From positions 26,051-90,050 of the forward strand of contig SSMV01000056.1 of assembly GCA_004799435.1 (NCBI GenBank): a DNA stretch of 64,000 nucleotides, written 5' to 3'. Both the position numbers and the translations under genes were made by a program. Below, in pieces: positions 27,333 through 36,537 of the stretch; the stretch's first letter is position 1, and each line of letters begins with the position of its first letter. The notes under the pieces are model-generated. The model was given only the letters and a program-made list of their open reading frames with translations. It was not told the origin of the DNA and did no database searches. This stretch comes from Bradyrhizobium sp. Lineage in GTDB: Bacteria > Pseudomonadota > Alphaproteobacteria > Rhizobiales > Beijerinckiaceae.

Positions 27333-28301
27333 CTAACTTGCGCAGAGGCGCGCGCGCGCCGCGGCGTATTCTTTCGCCAGTCTGTCGACCAGTTCGGCGA
27401 CGCTGGTCACCGCTTTGATCGCGCCGATGCCCTGGCCCGATCCCCAGATGTCGCGCCAGGCTTTGACGCCGGCGCCGCCGGTAGCGGCGGCGAAGTCCAT
27501 CATCTTGGCTTCGACCTGCGGCAGATTGTCGGGGTCGAGACCGGCGCGACGAATCGACGGCTTGAGGTAATTGCCGAAGACGCCGGTGAACAGGCTTGAG
27601 CCGATGATGTCGTCGGCGCGGCCAGCGACGATCGCCTCCTTATAGTCGTCGATCGCGCGCGCCTCGCGCGTCGCGATAAAGGCGGAGCCGATATAGGCGA
27701 GGTCCGCCCCCATCGCCTGAGCGGCGAGGATCGCGTCGCCGGTGGCGATGGCGCCCGACAGGGCGAGCGGTCCGTCGAACCATTCGCGGATTTCCTGCAC
27801 CAGCGCGAATGGCGAATAGGCGCCGGCATGACCGCCCGCGCCGGCGGCAACCGCGATCAATCCATCGGCGCCTTTTTCGATCGCCTTATGCGCGAAACGG
27901 TCGTTGATAATGTCGTGCAGCGTCACGCCGCCATAGGAATGCACCGCGGCGTTCAAATCCTCGCGCGCGCCGAGCGAGGTGATGACAAGCGGCGCTTTCC
28001 ATTTCACCGTCAGCGCCAAATCCTCTTCGAGGCGGGCGTTGGTGCGATGGACGATCTGGTTGACGGCGAAAGGCGCGGCCGGGCTTTCGGGATGATCGCG
28101 GTCATGGGCGGCCAGCGCCTCGGTGATTTCATGTAGCCACTCGTCGAGCTGGCTGATTGGCCGCGCGTTCAGCGCCGGGAAAGAGCCGACGATGCCCGCC
28201 TTGCACTGGGCGATCACCAGCGCCGGATGCGAGATGATGAAGAGCGGCGCGCCGATCGCCGGCAGGCGCAATTTGCCGCGCAGCGCATTTGGCAAACTCA
28301 T
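27333..28301 (-). CDS. Nitronate monooxygenase family FMN-dependent oxidoreductase
   Basis: The 322-residue TIM-barrel protein has RLPAIGAPLFIISHPALV at the N-terminus and AAGAGGHAG with the conserved active-site His of the 2-nitropropane dioxygenase/nitronate monooxygenase family; GADLAYIGSAFIAT forms the FMN phosphate site. It probably oxidises nitronates such as propionate-3-nitronate or acts as an NAD(P)H:quinone reductase; relatives are split between these. It is alone between dnaB and rlmJ. Confidence 0.85.
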   Translation of the reverse strand: MSLPNALRGKLRLPAIGAPLFIISHPALVIAQCKAGIVGSFPALNARPISQLDEWLHEITEALAAHDRDHPESPAAPFAVNQIVHRTNARLEEDLALTVKWKAPLVITSLGAREDLNAAVHSYGGVTLHDIINDRFAHKAIEKGADGLIAVAAGAGGHAGAYSPFALVQEIREWFDGPLALSGAIATGDAILAAQAMGADLAYIGSAFIATREARAIDDYKEAIVAGRADDIIGSSLFTGVFGNYLKPSIRRAGLDPDNLPQVEAKMMDFAAATGGAGVKAWRDIWGSGQGIGAIKAVTSVAELVDRLAKEYAAARARLCAS

Positions 28302-28373
28302 GGCCGCCTCCTTATTCGTTCGTATCTAAACCATTTTCGACGCCGCGGCCAAGGCAAATCCTGAGCGCGTCTC

Positions 28374-29240
28374 TCAGAGCGGCGGCGTCAGCCAGTCGAC
28401 GACATGCGAGCCGCCGCCGCCGCGCGTCAGCAGCTTGGCGAGCCACGGCGTCAGGACGCGCGCTTCCTCGATCAGGCGGAAGGGCGGATTGACGATAATC
28501 AGCCCGGTCCGGCGCAATGGCGCGGGCGAATGCGGTCCCGGCGCGATGGCGCCGACGTCGATTTCGAGGCGCAGCATATTGGGCGCGCCGATGGCGGCGA
28601 TCGCGTTGCGAAAATGCGCGTCGTCGCGCTCGTCCTTGATCGGCCGCCACAGGACGTAAGTTCCGCGCGGCCATTTCGCCAAGGCGCGGGCAAGCGCCGC
28701 CTCGACCCCTTTGGCTTCGCCGGGCTGCTCATAGGGTGGGTCGATCAGCACGAGGCCGCGCCGTTCCTTCGGCGGCGTCTGGGCGTTGAGCGCGACATAG
28801 CCGTCGTCGGCGCCGATCGAGACGCGCCGGTCGCGCCCCATCGCGACAGCGAGCGCTTCGCGCTCTTCCGGATGCGCTTCGTTCAGCGTCAGACGATCCT
28901 GCGCGCGCAGCAGCGTCTGGGCGACTGCCGGCGAGCCAGGATAGGAAAGCGGGCGCCCTTCCTCCTCGTCGAACGGCCCGATCGCCTGCAGATAGGGCGC
29001 GAGCAGCGCCGCAATCTCGGCTTGCGGGCGCGCCTTCAAAAGCCGCGCCACGCCGTCGCGCCATTCCGGCGAGCGCTTGGCGGCGTCGCCAGCGAGATCA
29101 TAGCGCCCGGCGCCGGCATGGGTGTCGATGAAGCGCAGCGCGGCGTCCTTCTGCGTCAGATAGACGAGGATGCGCGCGAGGACTGCGTGTTTGAGGACAT
29201 CGGCGAAATTGCCGGCGTGAAAACCGTGACGGTAGTTCAT
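28374..29240 (-). CDS. rlmJ: 23S rRNA (adenine-2030-N6)-methyltransferase
   Basis: RlmJ methylates one adenine of 23S rRNA. The 288-residue product begins MNYRHGFHAGNFADVLKH, the family signature, then DTHAGAGRYDL (SAM motif), and VLIDPPYEQPGE with the DPPY catalytic motif of N6-adenine methyltransferases. The C-terminal LLIVNPP-like IIVNPPFRL is also usual. The start at 29240 is fixed by similarity. It follows the RNase T2 gene region by 32 bases in the same direction. Confidence 0.93.
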   Translation of the reverse strand: MNYRHGFHAGNFADVLKHAVLARILVYLTQKDAALRFIDTHAGAGRYDLAGDAAKRSPEWRDGVARLLKARPQAEIAALLAPYLQAIGPFDEEEGRPLSYPGSPAVAQTLLRAQDRLTLNEAHPEEREALAVAMGRDRRVSIGADDGYVALNAQTPPKERRGLVLIDPPYEQPGEAKGVEAALARALAKWPRGTYVLWRPIKDERDDAHFRNAIAAIGAPNMLRLEIDVGAIAPGPHSPAPLRRTGLIIVNPPFRLIEEARVLTPWLAKLLTRGGGGSHVVDWLTPPL

Positions 29241-29272
29241 CGCGACGGCGCGGCGATCATCTCGCGATCCGC

Positions 29273-29929
29273 CTAGCGCAACGGCGCGACGGAGATCGAC
29301 GCGGCATGGCAGGTGTGGCCAGCCACTTTCGGCGGGCATTGGGCGAAGCCGGCGAGATCCTTGGCGACGCAAATGCGCACGTCGATCAATTCGCCGCGCC
29401 CGCACGTGACCGCCATGTCGTCGGCCTGCAGACTGGGATTGGCCGCGACAAAGGCCGTCACGATGTCATCGGGCGCAAAGCGCTGCGCCTCATGGGGCGT
29501 GCGCAAGGCGTCGGGAATGGCGATCACGTCATGCAGGCGTTTCACCGCGGTGAAATAGCCCTCGGCGTCGAGGCCGGAGCAGGCGCCGTGCTTGCGAAAT
29601 TCGTACCGCGCCAGGCCTTCGTCGGGATAGACGCCGTCGGTCAGCCGGAGAGCCTCGGCCGGCGCCGAGGCGCCCGATCCGCAATCCTCAGGATTAGGCC
29701 CGAAACGGCTATTGGGCCACAGGCCATGGACGACAAAGCCGGCGCCCGCGCCGCTCGCGCATTGGCTTGGCTGTTTGGCGGCGCCGCCTGTGTCGCAGAA
29801 GCCAGGCGACCAGGACAGCGTGAAGACATAGTAGTCGAAATCGCCGGGCGTTTGCGCGCTCGCCGGCGCGCTGAAGCAAGTTGCGGCGAAAAGGGCGCAG
29901 CCAAGCGCTGCCAGCGCGTTTCGACGCAT
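29273..29929 (-). CDS. Secreted ribonuclease T2 family (RNase I-like)
   Basis: The 218-residue product has a signal peptide (LAALGCALFAATCFSAPASA) and the two catalytic segments of T2 RNases: FVVHGLWPN (CAS1, first His) and EFRKHGACSG (CAS2, Glu-Lys-His). Cysteines suit a disulfide-bonded periplasmic enzyme. The usual Thr of KHGTC is Ala here, but the catalytic residues remain. It should cleave single-stranded RNA with little base preference, for scavenging. The next gene upstream (29959) also encodes a secreted protein. Confidence 0.88.
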   Translation of the reverse strand: MRRNALAALGCALFAATCFSAPASAQTPGDFDYYVFTLSWSPGFCDTGGAAKQPSQCASGAGAGFVVHGLWPNSRFGPNPEDCGSGASAPAEALRLTDGVYPDEGLARYEFRKHGACSGLDAEGYFTAVKRLHDVIAIPDALRTPHEAQRFAPDDIVTAFVAANPSLQADDMAVTCGRGELIDVRICVAKDLAGFAQCPPKVAGHTCHAASISVAPLR

Positions 29930-29958
29930 GTCAGGAATTCCTCGCGGAAAAACGCGTC

Positions 29959-30444
29959 TCAATAGCGCTCGCGAAGCGCCGCCTCGCCGAGATAGCGCGA
30001 GGCAAAGGGGCGCAAGGCGCCGCAGCCCGGCGCATAGGCGAGTTCGTGGTCGAGACCGACGACGCACCATTCGACGCCCCAGCCATAGCCGAGAAGGCCG
30101 AGATCCTCGCCGATGTCGTAGATGACCTCGCGCATGCGCCCGTCGCTCACCTGCGTGCGGGCGATGCAATAGCGGCGCGGAATATAGCTGAGGCCATTGG
30201 AGCGAAAGCCGATCTCATGAATGCGATCATAGCCGCCGATCTGCAGCGACGAGCTCCAGAATTCCGATTCGGTCTGGGCGAAGCGGCCGCTCACATAGGA
30301 GAGGACGCCCGGATCGTCGCAGGGCGGAACGACCGCCGAATAGGGCGAATAGCGCTGCTCGGCGGGAGAGCCGCCGTTCTCGGCCGCTTGGGCGGCAACG
30401 GTGAAAGCGGCAAGCGCCGCCAGACAAAGGAAAATGCGCTTCAT
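29959..30444 (-). CDS. Secreted small protein with conserved-looking cysteines, function unknown
   Basis: The 161-residue product starts with a clear signal peptide (KRIFLCLAALAAFTVAAQAAE). The mature part is rich in aromatic residues and has Cys in VVPPCDDPG, RRYCIAR, EWCVVG and APGCGAL, which could form two disulfides. I do not recognise a named domain, though similar short secreted proteins occur in Hyphomicrobiales. It lies 29 bases upstream of the RNase T2 gene, same direction, so the two may be co-expressed. Confidence 0.65.
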   Translation of the reverse strand: MKRIFLCLAALAAFTVAAQAAENGGSPAEQRYSPYSAVVPPCDDPGVLSYVSGRFAQTESEFWSSSLQIGGYDRIHEIGFRSNGLSYIPRRYCIARTQVSDGRMREVIYDIGEDLGLLGYGWGVEWCVVGLDHELAYAPGCGALRPFASRYLGEAALRERY

Positions 30445-30527
30445 GACCGACTCGCGCGCCAGTAAAGGACGCCTCACCATGAGGCGCGGGCCGCGCAGGG
30501 TCAAGAGTCGCGGACGGCTCCTGGCGC

Positions 30528-31016
30528 TCAGTTCAGCCGGTCTTTGAGCGCGGCGATCTCGCGCGCGGCGAGTTCCGCGCCGGCGGCGCCCTGGGTCTCC
30601 TGGCGCAACACGATTTCGGCCGCCTTGGCAGCGAAATCGGCGGCGGCGGCGCGCACCTCGGCGGTGGCCTGCGATTCGGCGAGCGCGATCTTTTCCTCGG
30701 CCTGACGGGCGCGCCGGGCGATGAAATCGGCCATGCGCGCTGCAGCTTCCTTGCCGAGCGCCTCGGCCTGGGCGCGCGCTTCGGCGACGATCGCCTCGGC
30801 GGCGGCTTCGGCCTCGTGTTTCTTTTTCTCGAAGCTATCGAGCAGGGCGGTCGCCTCGGCGCGCAGCTTGGCGGCCTGCGCCAGTTCGTCGGCGACCGCC
30901 TGGCCGCGCTTGTCGAGCCCGGCGAGCAGCGTGCGATGCGCGCCGACATAGCCGAGCACGCAAAGGAAGGCGATGAAGCCGATAAGGACGAAGAATTCGG
31001 CGCCGAATTCCATCAC
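30528..31016 (-). CDS. atpF: F0F1 ATP synthase subunit b
   Basis: The 162-residue protein has one N-terminal membrane segment (FFVLIGFIAFLCVLGYVG) and a long charged coiled coil rich in Ala, Glu and Lys, as in subunit b, part of the peripheral stalk. It overlaps the b' gene by four bases and is the last gene of the F0 operon. Confidence 0.92.
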   Translation of the reverse strand: MMEFGAEFFVLIGFIAFLCVLGYVGAHRTLLAGLDKRGQAVADELAQAAKLRAEATALLDSFEKKKHEAEAAAEAIVAEARAQAEALGKEAAARMADFIARRARQAEEKIALAESQATAEVRAAAADFAAKAAEIVLRQETQGAAGAELAAREIAALKDRLN

Positions 31017-31582
31017 GCCTCTCCGCTCGAATTGGGTTTCTGCGCAGCGAGTGCGGCGTCCAGCGCCGCTGGTGTCACCGCGCGGCCGATCAGCCGCTCG
31101 ACGATCGCGCCAGCCGCGTCACGGGCAATCGCGCTGACCTGCGACATCGCCTGAGTGCGCGTCGCGGCGATCTGCCGTTCGGCCTCGGCGAATTTGACGG
31201 CCAGTTCGGCTTCCACGCTCTGGCGCTTGGCGTCGGCGTCGGCGGCAAGCTGATCGCGCGTCGCCCGGGCGAGGCTCTGCGCCCGGGCGCGCGCCTCGGT
31301 CAGCGATTTTTGATGCGCGGCAGCGGCGGCGTCGGCCTTCTGCTGCATCGCCGTCGCCTCGTCGATGTCCTTGGCGATGCGCGCCCGGCGCTGCTCGATC
31401 GTCGCGCCGATCGCCGGCAGCGCCTTCTTTGCCATTACATAATAGAGCGCGCCAAAGGTGATCGCCAGCCACAGAAGCTGCGAAGGAAACGTCGCGCTGT
31501 CGAAGGGCGGAAAGGCGGCATGGCCGCCAGCGTCCTTGCCGACTTCGCTCTGCGTTGCTGGGGTCTGCGCGGGTTGAGCCAT
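31013..31582 (-). CDS. atpX: F0F1 ATP synthase subunit b'
   Basis: The 189-residue product has a short N-terminal tail, a membrane segment (FPSQLLWLAITFGALYYVMA) and a long coiled coil. FPPFDSATFPSQLLWLAI is the familiar N-terminal pattern of the b' subunit in alphaproteobacteria, which use a b/b' heterodimer as stator. It lies between atpE and atpF as expected. Confidence 0.93.
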   Translation of the reverse strand: MAQPAQTPATQSEVGKDAGGHAAFPPFDSATFPSQLLWLAITFGALYYVMAKKALPAIGATIEQRRARIAKDIDEATAMQQKADAAAAAHQKSLTEARARAQSLARATRDQLAADADAKRQSVEAELAVKFAEAERQIAATRTQAMSQVSAIARDAAGAIVERLIGRAVTPAALDAALAAQKPNSSGEA

Positions 31583-31654
31583 CGCGTTTTAACGTCCTGT
31601 TGCGAGGGAGCGCCGAAGCAGCGCTCGCCCCGCTTAAGGTTGAAGCGCCGCGGC

Positions 31655-31894
31655 TTAGACGGCGAACAGCAGCAGGAAGGCGATCAGCAGCGCGAAGATG
31701 CCGAGCGCTTCGGTCACCGCGAAGCCGAAGATCAGGCGGCCGAACTGGCCGTCGACCGCGCTCGGGTTGCGCAGCGCGCCATTGAGGAACTGACCGAACA
31801 GCGTGCCGACGCCGATGCCGGCGGCGCCCGTTCCGATCGCGGCGAGGCCCGCGCCGATATATTTGGCGGCGTTGGCGAGTTCGTGCGGTTCCAT
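31655..31894 (-). CDS. atpE: F0F1 ATP synthase subunit c
   Basis: A 79-residue hairpin of two membrane helices joined by a polar loop (RNPSAV). The first helix has the glycine-rich [17 protein letters not shown]; the second carries the ion-binding Glu in [11 protein letters not shown]. This forms the proton-driven rotor ring. Spacing to b' is 72 bases, room for the usual intergenic structure that permits higher expression of subunit c. Confidence 0.95.
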   Translation of the reverse strand: MEPHELANAAKYIGAGLAAIGTGAAGIGVGTLFGQFLNGALRNPSAVDGQFGRLIFGFAVTEALGIFALLIAFLLLFAV

Positions 31895-31943
31895 GTGTCG
31901 AGACTCCTGCTTGAAGATAGCGTTGGCGTGAAGAAAAGGGCGG

Positions 31944-32714
31944 TCAGTGACCGCCGGGGTGAAGCGCGTCGTTGAGATACATGCAGGTCAGCATGGCGAA
32001 GACATAGGCCTGCAGGAACGCGACCAGCAGTTCGAGCGCCTCGAGGCCGATGATCATCGCGAAGGGCAGGACCGAGACCGCTTTCAGCACGACGCCGGCG
32101 CCCAGCAGCATCACCACGAAGGAGCCGAACACATAGATTGTGATGTGGCCGGCCAGCATATTGGCGAAGAGACGGACCGAATGGCTGATCGGGCGAACGA
32201 AGAACGAGAAGACCTCGATCGCCACCACCAGCGGCAGGATGTAGATGGGCACATCGGAGGGCACGAAGAGCTTGAAGAAATGCAGCCCATGCTCCTTGAG
32301 CCCGACCACCACCACCGTGAGGAACACGGTCAGCGCCAGAGCGGCGGTGACGATGAGGTGGCTGGTGACGGTGAAGGAATAGGGGAGTAGGCCAATGAGA
32401 TTGGCGAGCAGCACGAACATGAAGATGCTGAAGACCAGCGGGAAAAAGCGCATGCCGCCCTCGCCCGCCGCCGAGCGCAGCATGCCGGCGATGAATTCAT
32501 AGGCGATTTCGGCCAGCGACTGCAGGCGGCCGGGAACCCCGGGGCCGCCGCGCGCGCCAAAGAGCATCAGCGCCGAGACGAGGCCGACGACAATCAGCAT
32601 CAGCAGCCCGGAATTGGTCAGCGAGAAATCATGCCCGGCGATATGGATCGGTACGATCGGCGAAAGCGAAAATTGCTCGATCGGATTGATCGCCGGTCCC
32701 GTTTCGCCCGCCAC
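31944..32714 (-). CDS. atpB: F0F1 ATP synthase subunit a
   Basis: The 256-residue membrane protein has the subunit a signatures [14 protein letters not shown] with the essential Arg, and [27 protein letters not shown] near the C-terminus. It provides the two proton half-channels. It starts with GTG two bases after the atpI stop, suggesting coupling, and is followed by atpE at 49 bases. Confidence 0.95.
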   Translation of the reverse strand: MAGETGPAINPIEQFSLSPIVPIHIAGHDFSLTNSGLLMLIVVGLVSALMLFGARGGPGVPGRLQSLAEIAYEFIAGMLRSAAGEGGMRFFPLVFSIFMFVLLANLIGLLPYSFTVTSHLIVTAALALTVFLTVVVVGLKEHGLHFFKLFVPSDVPIYILPLVVAIEVFSFFVRPISHSVRLFANMLAGHITIYVFGSFVVMLLGAGVVLKAVSVLPFAMIIGLEALELLVAFLQAYVFAMLTCMYLNDALHPGGH

Positions 32715-32716
32715 GT

Positions 32717-33157
32717 CTAATCCTCGTCGTCATATGCCCCCGATGGGGCCGCCGGCGCGGCCGAAGCCGAGCGCCGCCCGTCTTTATCCGGGGCTTGTCC
32801 CCCAGACAAGCGCGAATTGCGGTCTATCGGCGGGCTTTTCGGTGGGTTTTTCGGTTGTCCTTTCGGTCCTGCGACACGGATGACATTGGCGACCCCGCCG
32901 ATCATGCCAAGAACGAAGAAAAGAATGAGAAACCAGGGCTTCTTGCCGGTCAGCCAATCGAGGCCCCAGCCGATCAGCGCCCCGGCGGCGATCGCGCCGA
33001 CGAACTCCCACGCCGCCGACATGCCCGCCAGATAGCCGGCGCGAGCGACCGACGAATTGTCGACCGCCGGCGTCCCCCCGTTGCGCGCCTCGAGCGAGGA
33101 TTTCAGCGCCGCGAGCCGGGCGCGCATGGCGTCGTCGTCCTCGGGGGTCGCAGCCAA
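32717..33157 (-). CDS. atpI: ATP synthase accessory protein AtpI
   Basis: A protein of 146 residues with two membrane segments and the AtpI/AtpZ pattern EFVGAIAAGALIGWGLDWL followed by KKPWFLILFFVLGMIGGVANV; AtpI helps assemble the c ring. I start at the TTG at 33157, which has GAGGAGG about six bases upstream; the ATG at 33127 would remove ten residues and is the alternative. The C-terminus is an unusual polar tail of about 40 residues rich in Lys, Pro and Ala. It heads the F0 operon; the promoter should be within 33158-33329. Confidence 0.85.
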   Translation of the reverse strand: MAATPEDDDAMRARLAALKSSLEARNGGTPAVDNSSVARAGYLAGMSAAWEFVGAIAAGALIGWGLDWLTGKKPWFLILFFVLGMIGGVANVIRVAGPKGQPKNPPKSPPIDRNSRLSGGQAPDKDGRRSASAAPAAPSGAYDDED

Positions 33158-33329
33158 TGAAGCCCTCCTCGGCGACGTCACGGGACCGCCGATATCGTTC
33201 AGCCTTGGCGAGAAACGCTGGCGACTGTCAATTGGCTGCGCCCTCCCAAGCGCCCGCGGCCGCACTTGACCCCCATGGGCGCCTCGGGCAAGGCAGCCAA
33301 ATGCCTCAACCCTTGAGGGCCGTTTCGCG

Positions 33330-34007
33330 ATGAGCGCCGATTTGGCCGCCAAGGCCCGAGCCGGCGCGTTCAAATGGCTGCGCCGCCGGGCGCGGCTGGC
33401 GGTTGGCTTTACCGCACTCGTCATCGCCTTCGTCACGGCGCCCGCCGGACTGTCCGTGGCGACGCGGGCGTTGATCGCCTGGAATGTCGGCGCCTGGCTC
33501 TTTCTCGCCCTGATCGCCCTGATGACGCGCGGCTCGAGCGGCGACGCGCGGGCCCATGCCGCCGAGGAAGACGAGGACCAATGGGCGCTGCTGGCGGTGA
33601 CCGTGATCGGCGCAATCGCGGCCGTCGCGGCGATCGTCTGGGAGCTGGGGCCGGTCAAGGATATGAGTGGCTTGCGCAAGGGCGAGCACATCGCCCTGGT
33701 CGCGGCGACCATCCTCAGCGTCTGGACCTTCATCCATGTGATGTTCGGGCTGCATTACGCGGCTGAATATTACCGGCCGGGCGAAGACGGCATTCGCGCC
33801 GGGCTGCGCTTTCCCGACGAGGATACCCCGGGCTGGGGCGAATTCTTCTATCAGGCCTTCGTCATCGGTTGCGCCTGCGCCACCGCCGACGTAAACGCCA
33901 CGTCAAGAGCGATGCGGCGCGCCTGTGTCATCCATGGCGTTGTCGCCTTCCTTTTCAACACGATCATTCTCGCGCTAACGATCAACATTGGCGCGGGTCT
34001 GTTCTGA
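33330..34007 (+). CDS. DUF1345 membrane protein
   Basis: A 225-residue membrane protein with about five hydrophobic segments. The pattern [15 protein letters not shown] and [26 protein letters not shown] matches the DUF1345 family. Function is unknown. It is divergent from the F0 operon and 31 bases upstream of hisS, in the same direction, so hisS may share its promoter. Confidence 0.82.
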   Translation: MSADLAAKARAGAFKWLRRRARLAVGFTALVIAFVTAPAGLSVATRALIAWNVGAWLFLALIALMTRGSSGDARAHAAEEDEDQWALLAVTVIGAIAAVAAIVWELGPVKDMSGLRKGEHIALVAATILSVWTFIHVMFGLHYAAEYYRPGEDGIRAGLRFPDEDTPGWGEFFYQAFVIGCACATADVNATSRAMRRACVIHGVVAFLFNTIILALTINIGAGLF

Positions 34008-34038
34008 AGCGCGCCCTTCGCGCCTCGCGGGACCGAAC

Positions 34039-35640
34039 ATGAGTGACGAAACCGCCGCCAAAGTCCGCGCCGCGCTGCCGCGCGGCTTCGTCGACCGTGG
34101 CGCGGCCGACATCGCCGGCGCCGAGGCGATGATGGCGAAGATTCGCGCCGTCTATGAGCTTTATGGTTTCGAGGCGGTCGAGACGCCCTTCGTCGAATAT
34201 ACCGAGGCGCTCGGCAAGTTCCTGCCCGATCTCGACCGGCCGAACGAGGGCGTGTTCTCGTTCCAGGACGACGACGAACAATGGCTGAGCCTGCGCTACG
34301 ATCTCACGGCGCCGCTCGCGCGTTACTTCGCCGAACATTACGAGCGGCTGCCCAAGCCCTATCGCAGCTATCGCACCGGCTGGGTGTTTCGCAACGAGAA
34401 GCCGGGCCCGGGGCGCTTTCGGCAATTCATGCAATTCGACGCCGACACGGTGGGCGCGGCTTCTCCCGCCGCCGACGCCGAGATCTGCATGATGGCGGCC
34501 GACTGTCTCGAAGCGTTGGGCGTCAAGCGCGGCGACTATGTGATCAAGGTCAATAGTCGCAAGGTGCTCGACGGCGTCATGGAGGCGATCGGCCTCGGCG
34601 GATCGGAGAACGCCGGCAGGCGCCTGATCGTGCTGCGCGCGATCGACAAGCTCGACCGTCTCGGCCCCGAGGGCGTGCGCGCCTTGCTTGGCGTCGGACG
34701 CAAGGATGAGAGCGGCGATTTCACCAAGGGCGCGGGGCTTGGGCCGGACGCGATCCACATCGTTGCAAATCTTCTGCTTCGCCCGCAAGTCAAAGGCTAC
34801 TCGCGGAACCTCGGTGATTCGAAACGCCCAATCGCCGACATGGCTGCGGTATCTCCTCCTCCCGGCGTCGATGGCGAGACGTGGCTAGATAATTTTGGAA
34901 CGCTTGCTCACTGGATTTCGGCAATTGGGGCGACGGCGGGCGGCGCAAGCGCACTAGCCGAATTGCAGGAGATCGTGAGTATTTGCGAGGCGGCCGGATA
35001 TGGGTCGAAACGAATAGTCATCGATCCCTCGGTCGTGCGCGGCCTCGAATATTACACCGGCCCGGTCTTCGAGGCCGAGCTGACCTTCGAAGTGACAGGC
35101 GACGACGGCAAACCGATCCGCTTCGGTTCGGTCGGCGGCGGCGGGCGCTATGACGGGCTGGTGGCGCGCTTCCGTTCCGAGCCGGTTCCGGCGACAGGAT
35201 TCTCGATCGGCGTGTCGCGGCTGATGGCGGCGCTCAGAGCGATCAAGAGCCCGATCGTCGCCGAGGCGGCCCGGCCCGGACCGGTGATCGTCGTCGTACT
35301 CGACCGCGATCGCATGGCCGATTATCAGCGCCTCACGGCGGCGCTGCGCGGCGCGGGGATCGCGGCGGAAATGTATCTTGGCGCAGCCGGCCTCAACGCC
35401 CAGCTCAAATACGCCGACCGGCGCGGCAGTCTCTGCGCCGTCATTCAGGGCTCCAACGAGCGCGACGCGGCCGGCGGCCCGCAGGTCGTCATTCGCGATC
35501 TTACGCTGGGCGCCGAACTCGCCAGGGCGAGCAAGGACCGCGCCGACTATCTCGAATTGCGCCAGAAGGCCCAGTTCGCTGTCGCGGAAGCCGAGCTTGC
35601 GGCTGCCGTCGCGCAGGTTCTGGCGCGGGGCCGGGACTAG
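34039..35640 (+). CDS. hisS: Histidine-tRNA ligase, alphaproteobacterial type
   Basis: HisRS charges tRNA-His. The 533-residue class II synthetase is longer than the E. coli enzyme and has motif 2 as [19 protein letters not shown], the alphaproteobacterial form associated with tRNA-His lacking the extra G-1. The histidine-binding motif [14 protein letters not shown] and motif 3 [10 protein letters not shown] are intact. The ATG at 34039 is the first with family similarity. Codons from about 34760 to 35036 depart strongly from the rest (CTA, GTA, ATA, CGA, GGA, several CCT and GCA), while the protein stays in frame and resembles the family. No hisZ follows. Confidence 0.94.
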   Translation: MSDETAAKVRAALPRGFVDRGAADIAGAEAMMAKIRAVYELYGFEAVETPFVEYTEALGKFLPDLDRPNEGVFSFQDDDEQWLSLRYDLTAPLARYFAEHYERLPKPYRSYRTGWVFRNEKPGPGRFRQFMQFDADTVGAASPAADAEICMMAADCLEALGVKRGDYVIKVNSRKVLDGVMEAIGLGGSENAGRRLIVLRAIDKLDRLGPEGVRALLGVGRKDESGDFTKGAGLGPDAIHIVANLLLRPQVKGYSRNLGDSKRPIADMAAVSPPPGVDGETWLDNFGTLAHWISAIGATAGGASALAELQEIVSICEAAGYGSKRIVIDPSVVRGLEYYTGPVFEAELTFEVTGDDGKPIRFGSVGGGGRYDGLVARFRSEPVPATGFSIGVSRLMAALRAIKSPIVAEAARPGPVIVVVLDRDRMADYQRLTAALRGAGIAAEMYLGAAGLNAQLKYADRRGSLCAVIQGSNERDAAGGPQVVIRDLTLGAELARASKDRADYLELRQKAQFAVAEAELAAAVAQVLARGRD

Positions 35641-35647
35641 CGCGCCG

Positions 35648-36508
35648 ATGGAGGGCGCGACGAAATCTCCCCAATTCATCTATCTCAGCTTCGGCAATTC
35701 GCCGAGCGTCAGGCGCGAACTCGTCTATAGCGTCTCGACGCTGCTCGCCGAGATCGATGGCGAGCGCTCGCGCGTCACCATCTTCACCGACCGGCCGCAG
35801 GATTTCGCCGATTGGGGGATGCCCGTCGTCGACATCGCCGATCGCCTGACGTTTATGCGACGCGCCAGCGATCGCGACTATCGCTTTCGCGCCAAGCCGG
35901 CGACGCTCATCGAGGCGTTGCGCCTGCACCGGAGCGCCTGCGTGATGCTCGACACGGATAGTTTCATCCGGCCCGGTTTCGGTGCGGCGGTCGAGGCCGC
36001 GCTCGCGGCTGGCGCGGCGATGAACAGCTTCGTGCGCGCCGATCCCTATCCGTTTTTCGGGCCTTTCGAGACGGACCTGCCGCATCTCGGGCGCTATCGT
36101 TTCGATCGCGCCGCGCCGATGCTCAATTCTGGTCTGGTGGCGGCGCGCTACGAACATCTTCCAGTCTTGGAGGACGCGCTTGTCCTGCTCGACCGGCTGC
36201 GGGCGGCCAAGCTGATCCGCCACGACATCGAGCAATTCGCCGTCGCCGAGGGCTTTCGCCTAGCCGGGGTGAAGGTGGCGCTGATCGAGCGCGAATTCGA
36301 GCATTATTGTCAGCATTGGACGAAGCGCTACATGCGCCGCCTGCTGCGTCGGCAGGGGCCTTCGCCCGATGCGCCGCCGAACGCGGCGCGCCCGAGCATC
36401 GACCCGAGCAAGTCGCGGGTGCGGCTTTTCAAACGGATGAAACAGGCTCAGCTCGCGCTCAGGGCGCTCAGCCGCCGTCTGCATTGGCGCGGCGCGGCGA
36501 AGCGCTAG
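35648..36508 (+). CDS. Putative glycosyltransferase-like protein downstream of hisS
   Basis: The 286-residue product starts seven bases after the hisS stop. It has YLSFGNSPSVRRELVYSV at the N-terminus, RAKPATLIEALRLH, then VMLDTDSFIRPG, which looks like the DxD region of a GT-A fold nucleotide-sugar transferase, and PMLNSGLVAARY. The C-terminal 60 residues are Arg/Lys-rich. I do not recognise a named family with certainty; a GT8- or stealth-like transferase is possible. Coupling to hisS is positional only. Confidence 0.6.
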   Translation: MEGATKSPQFIYLSFGNSPSVRRELVYSVSTLLAEIDGERSRVTIFTDRPQDFADWGMPVVDIADRLTFMRRASDRDYRFRAKPATLIEALRLHRSACVMLDTDSFIRPGFGAAVEAALAAGAAMNSFVRADPYPFFGPFETDLPHLGRYRFDRAAPMLNSGLVAARYEHLPVLEDALVLLDRLRAAKLIRHDIEQFAVAEGFRLAGVKVALIEREFEHYCQHWTKRYMRRLLRRQGPSPDAPPNAARPSIDPSKSRVRLFKRMKQAQLALRALSRRLHWRGAAKR

Positions 36509-36537
36509 AGAGTTGAGTCGGCCCGCTCGCCGGGGGT

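Noticed and set aside
33226..33231. Perfect TTGACA on the minus strand upstream of the F0 operon
   Set aside because: No acceptable -10 element at the expected distance, so a promoter cannot be claimed.
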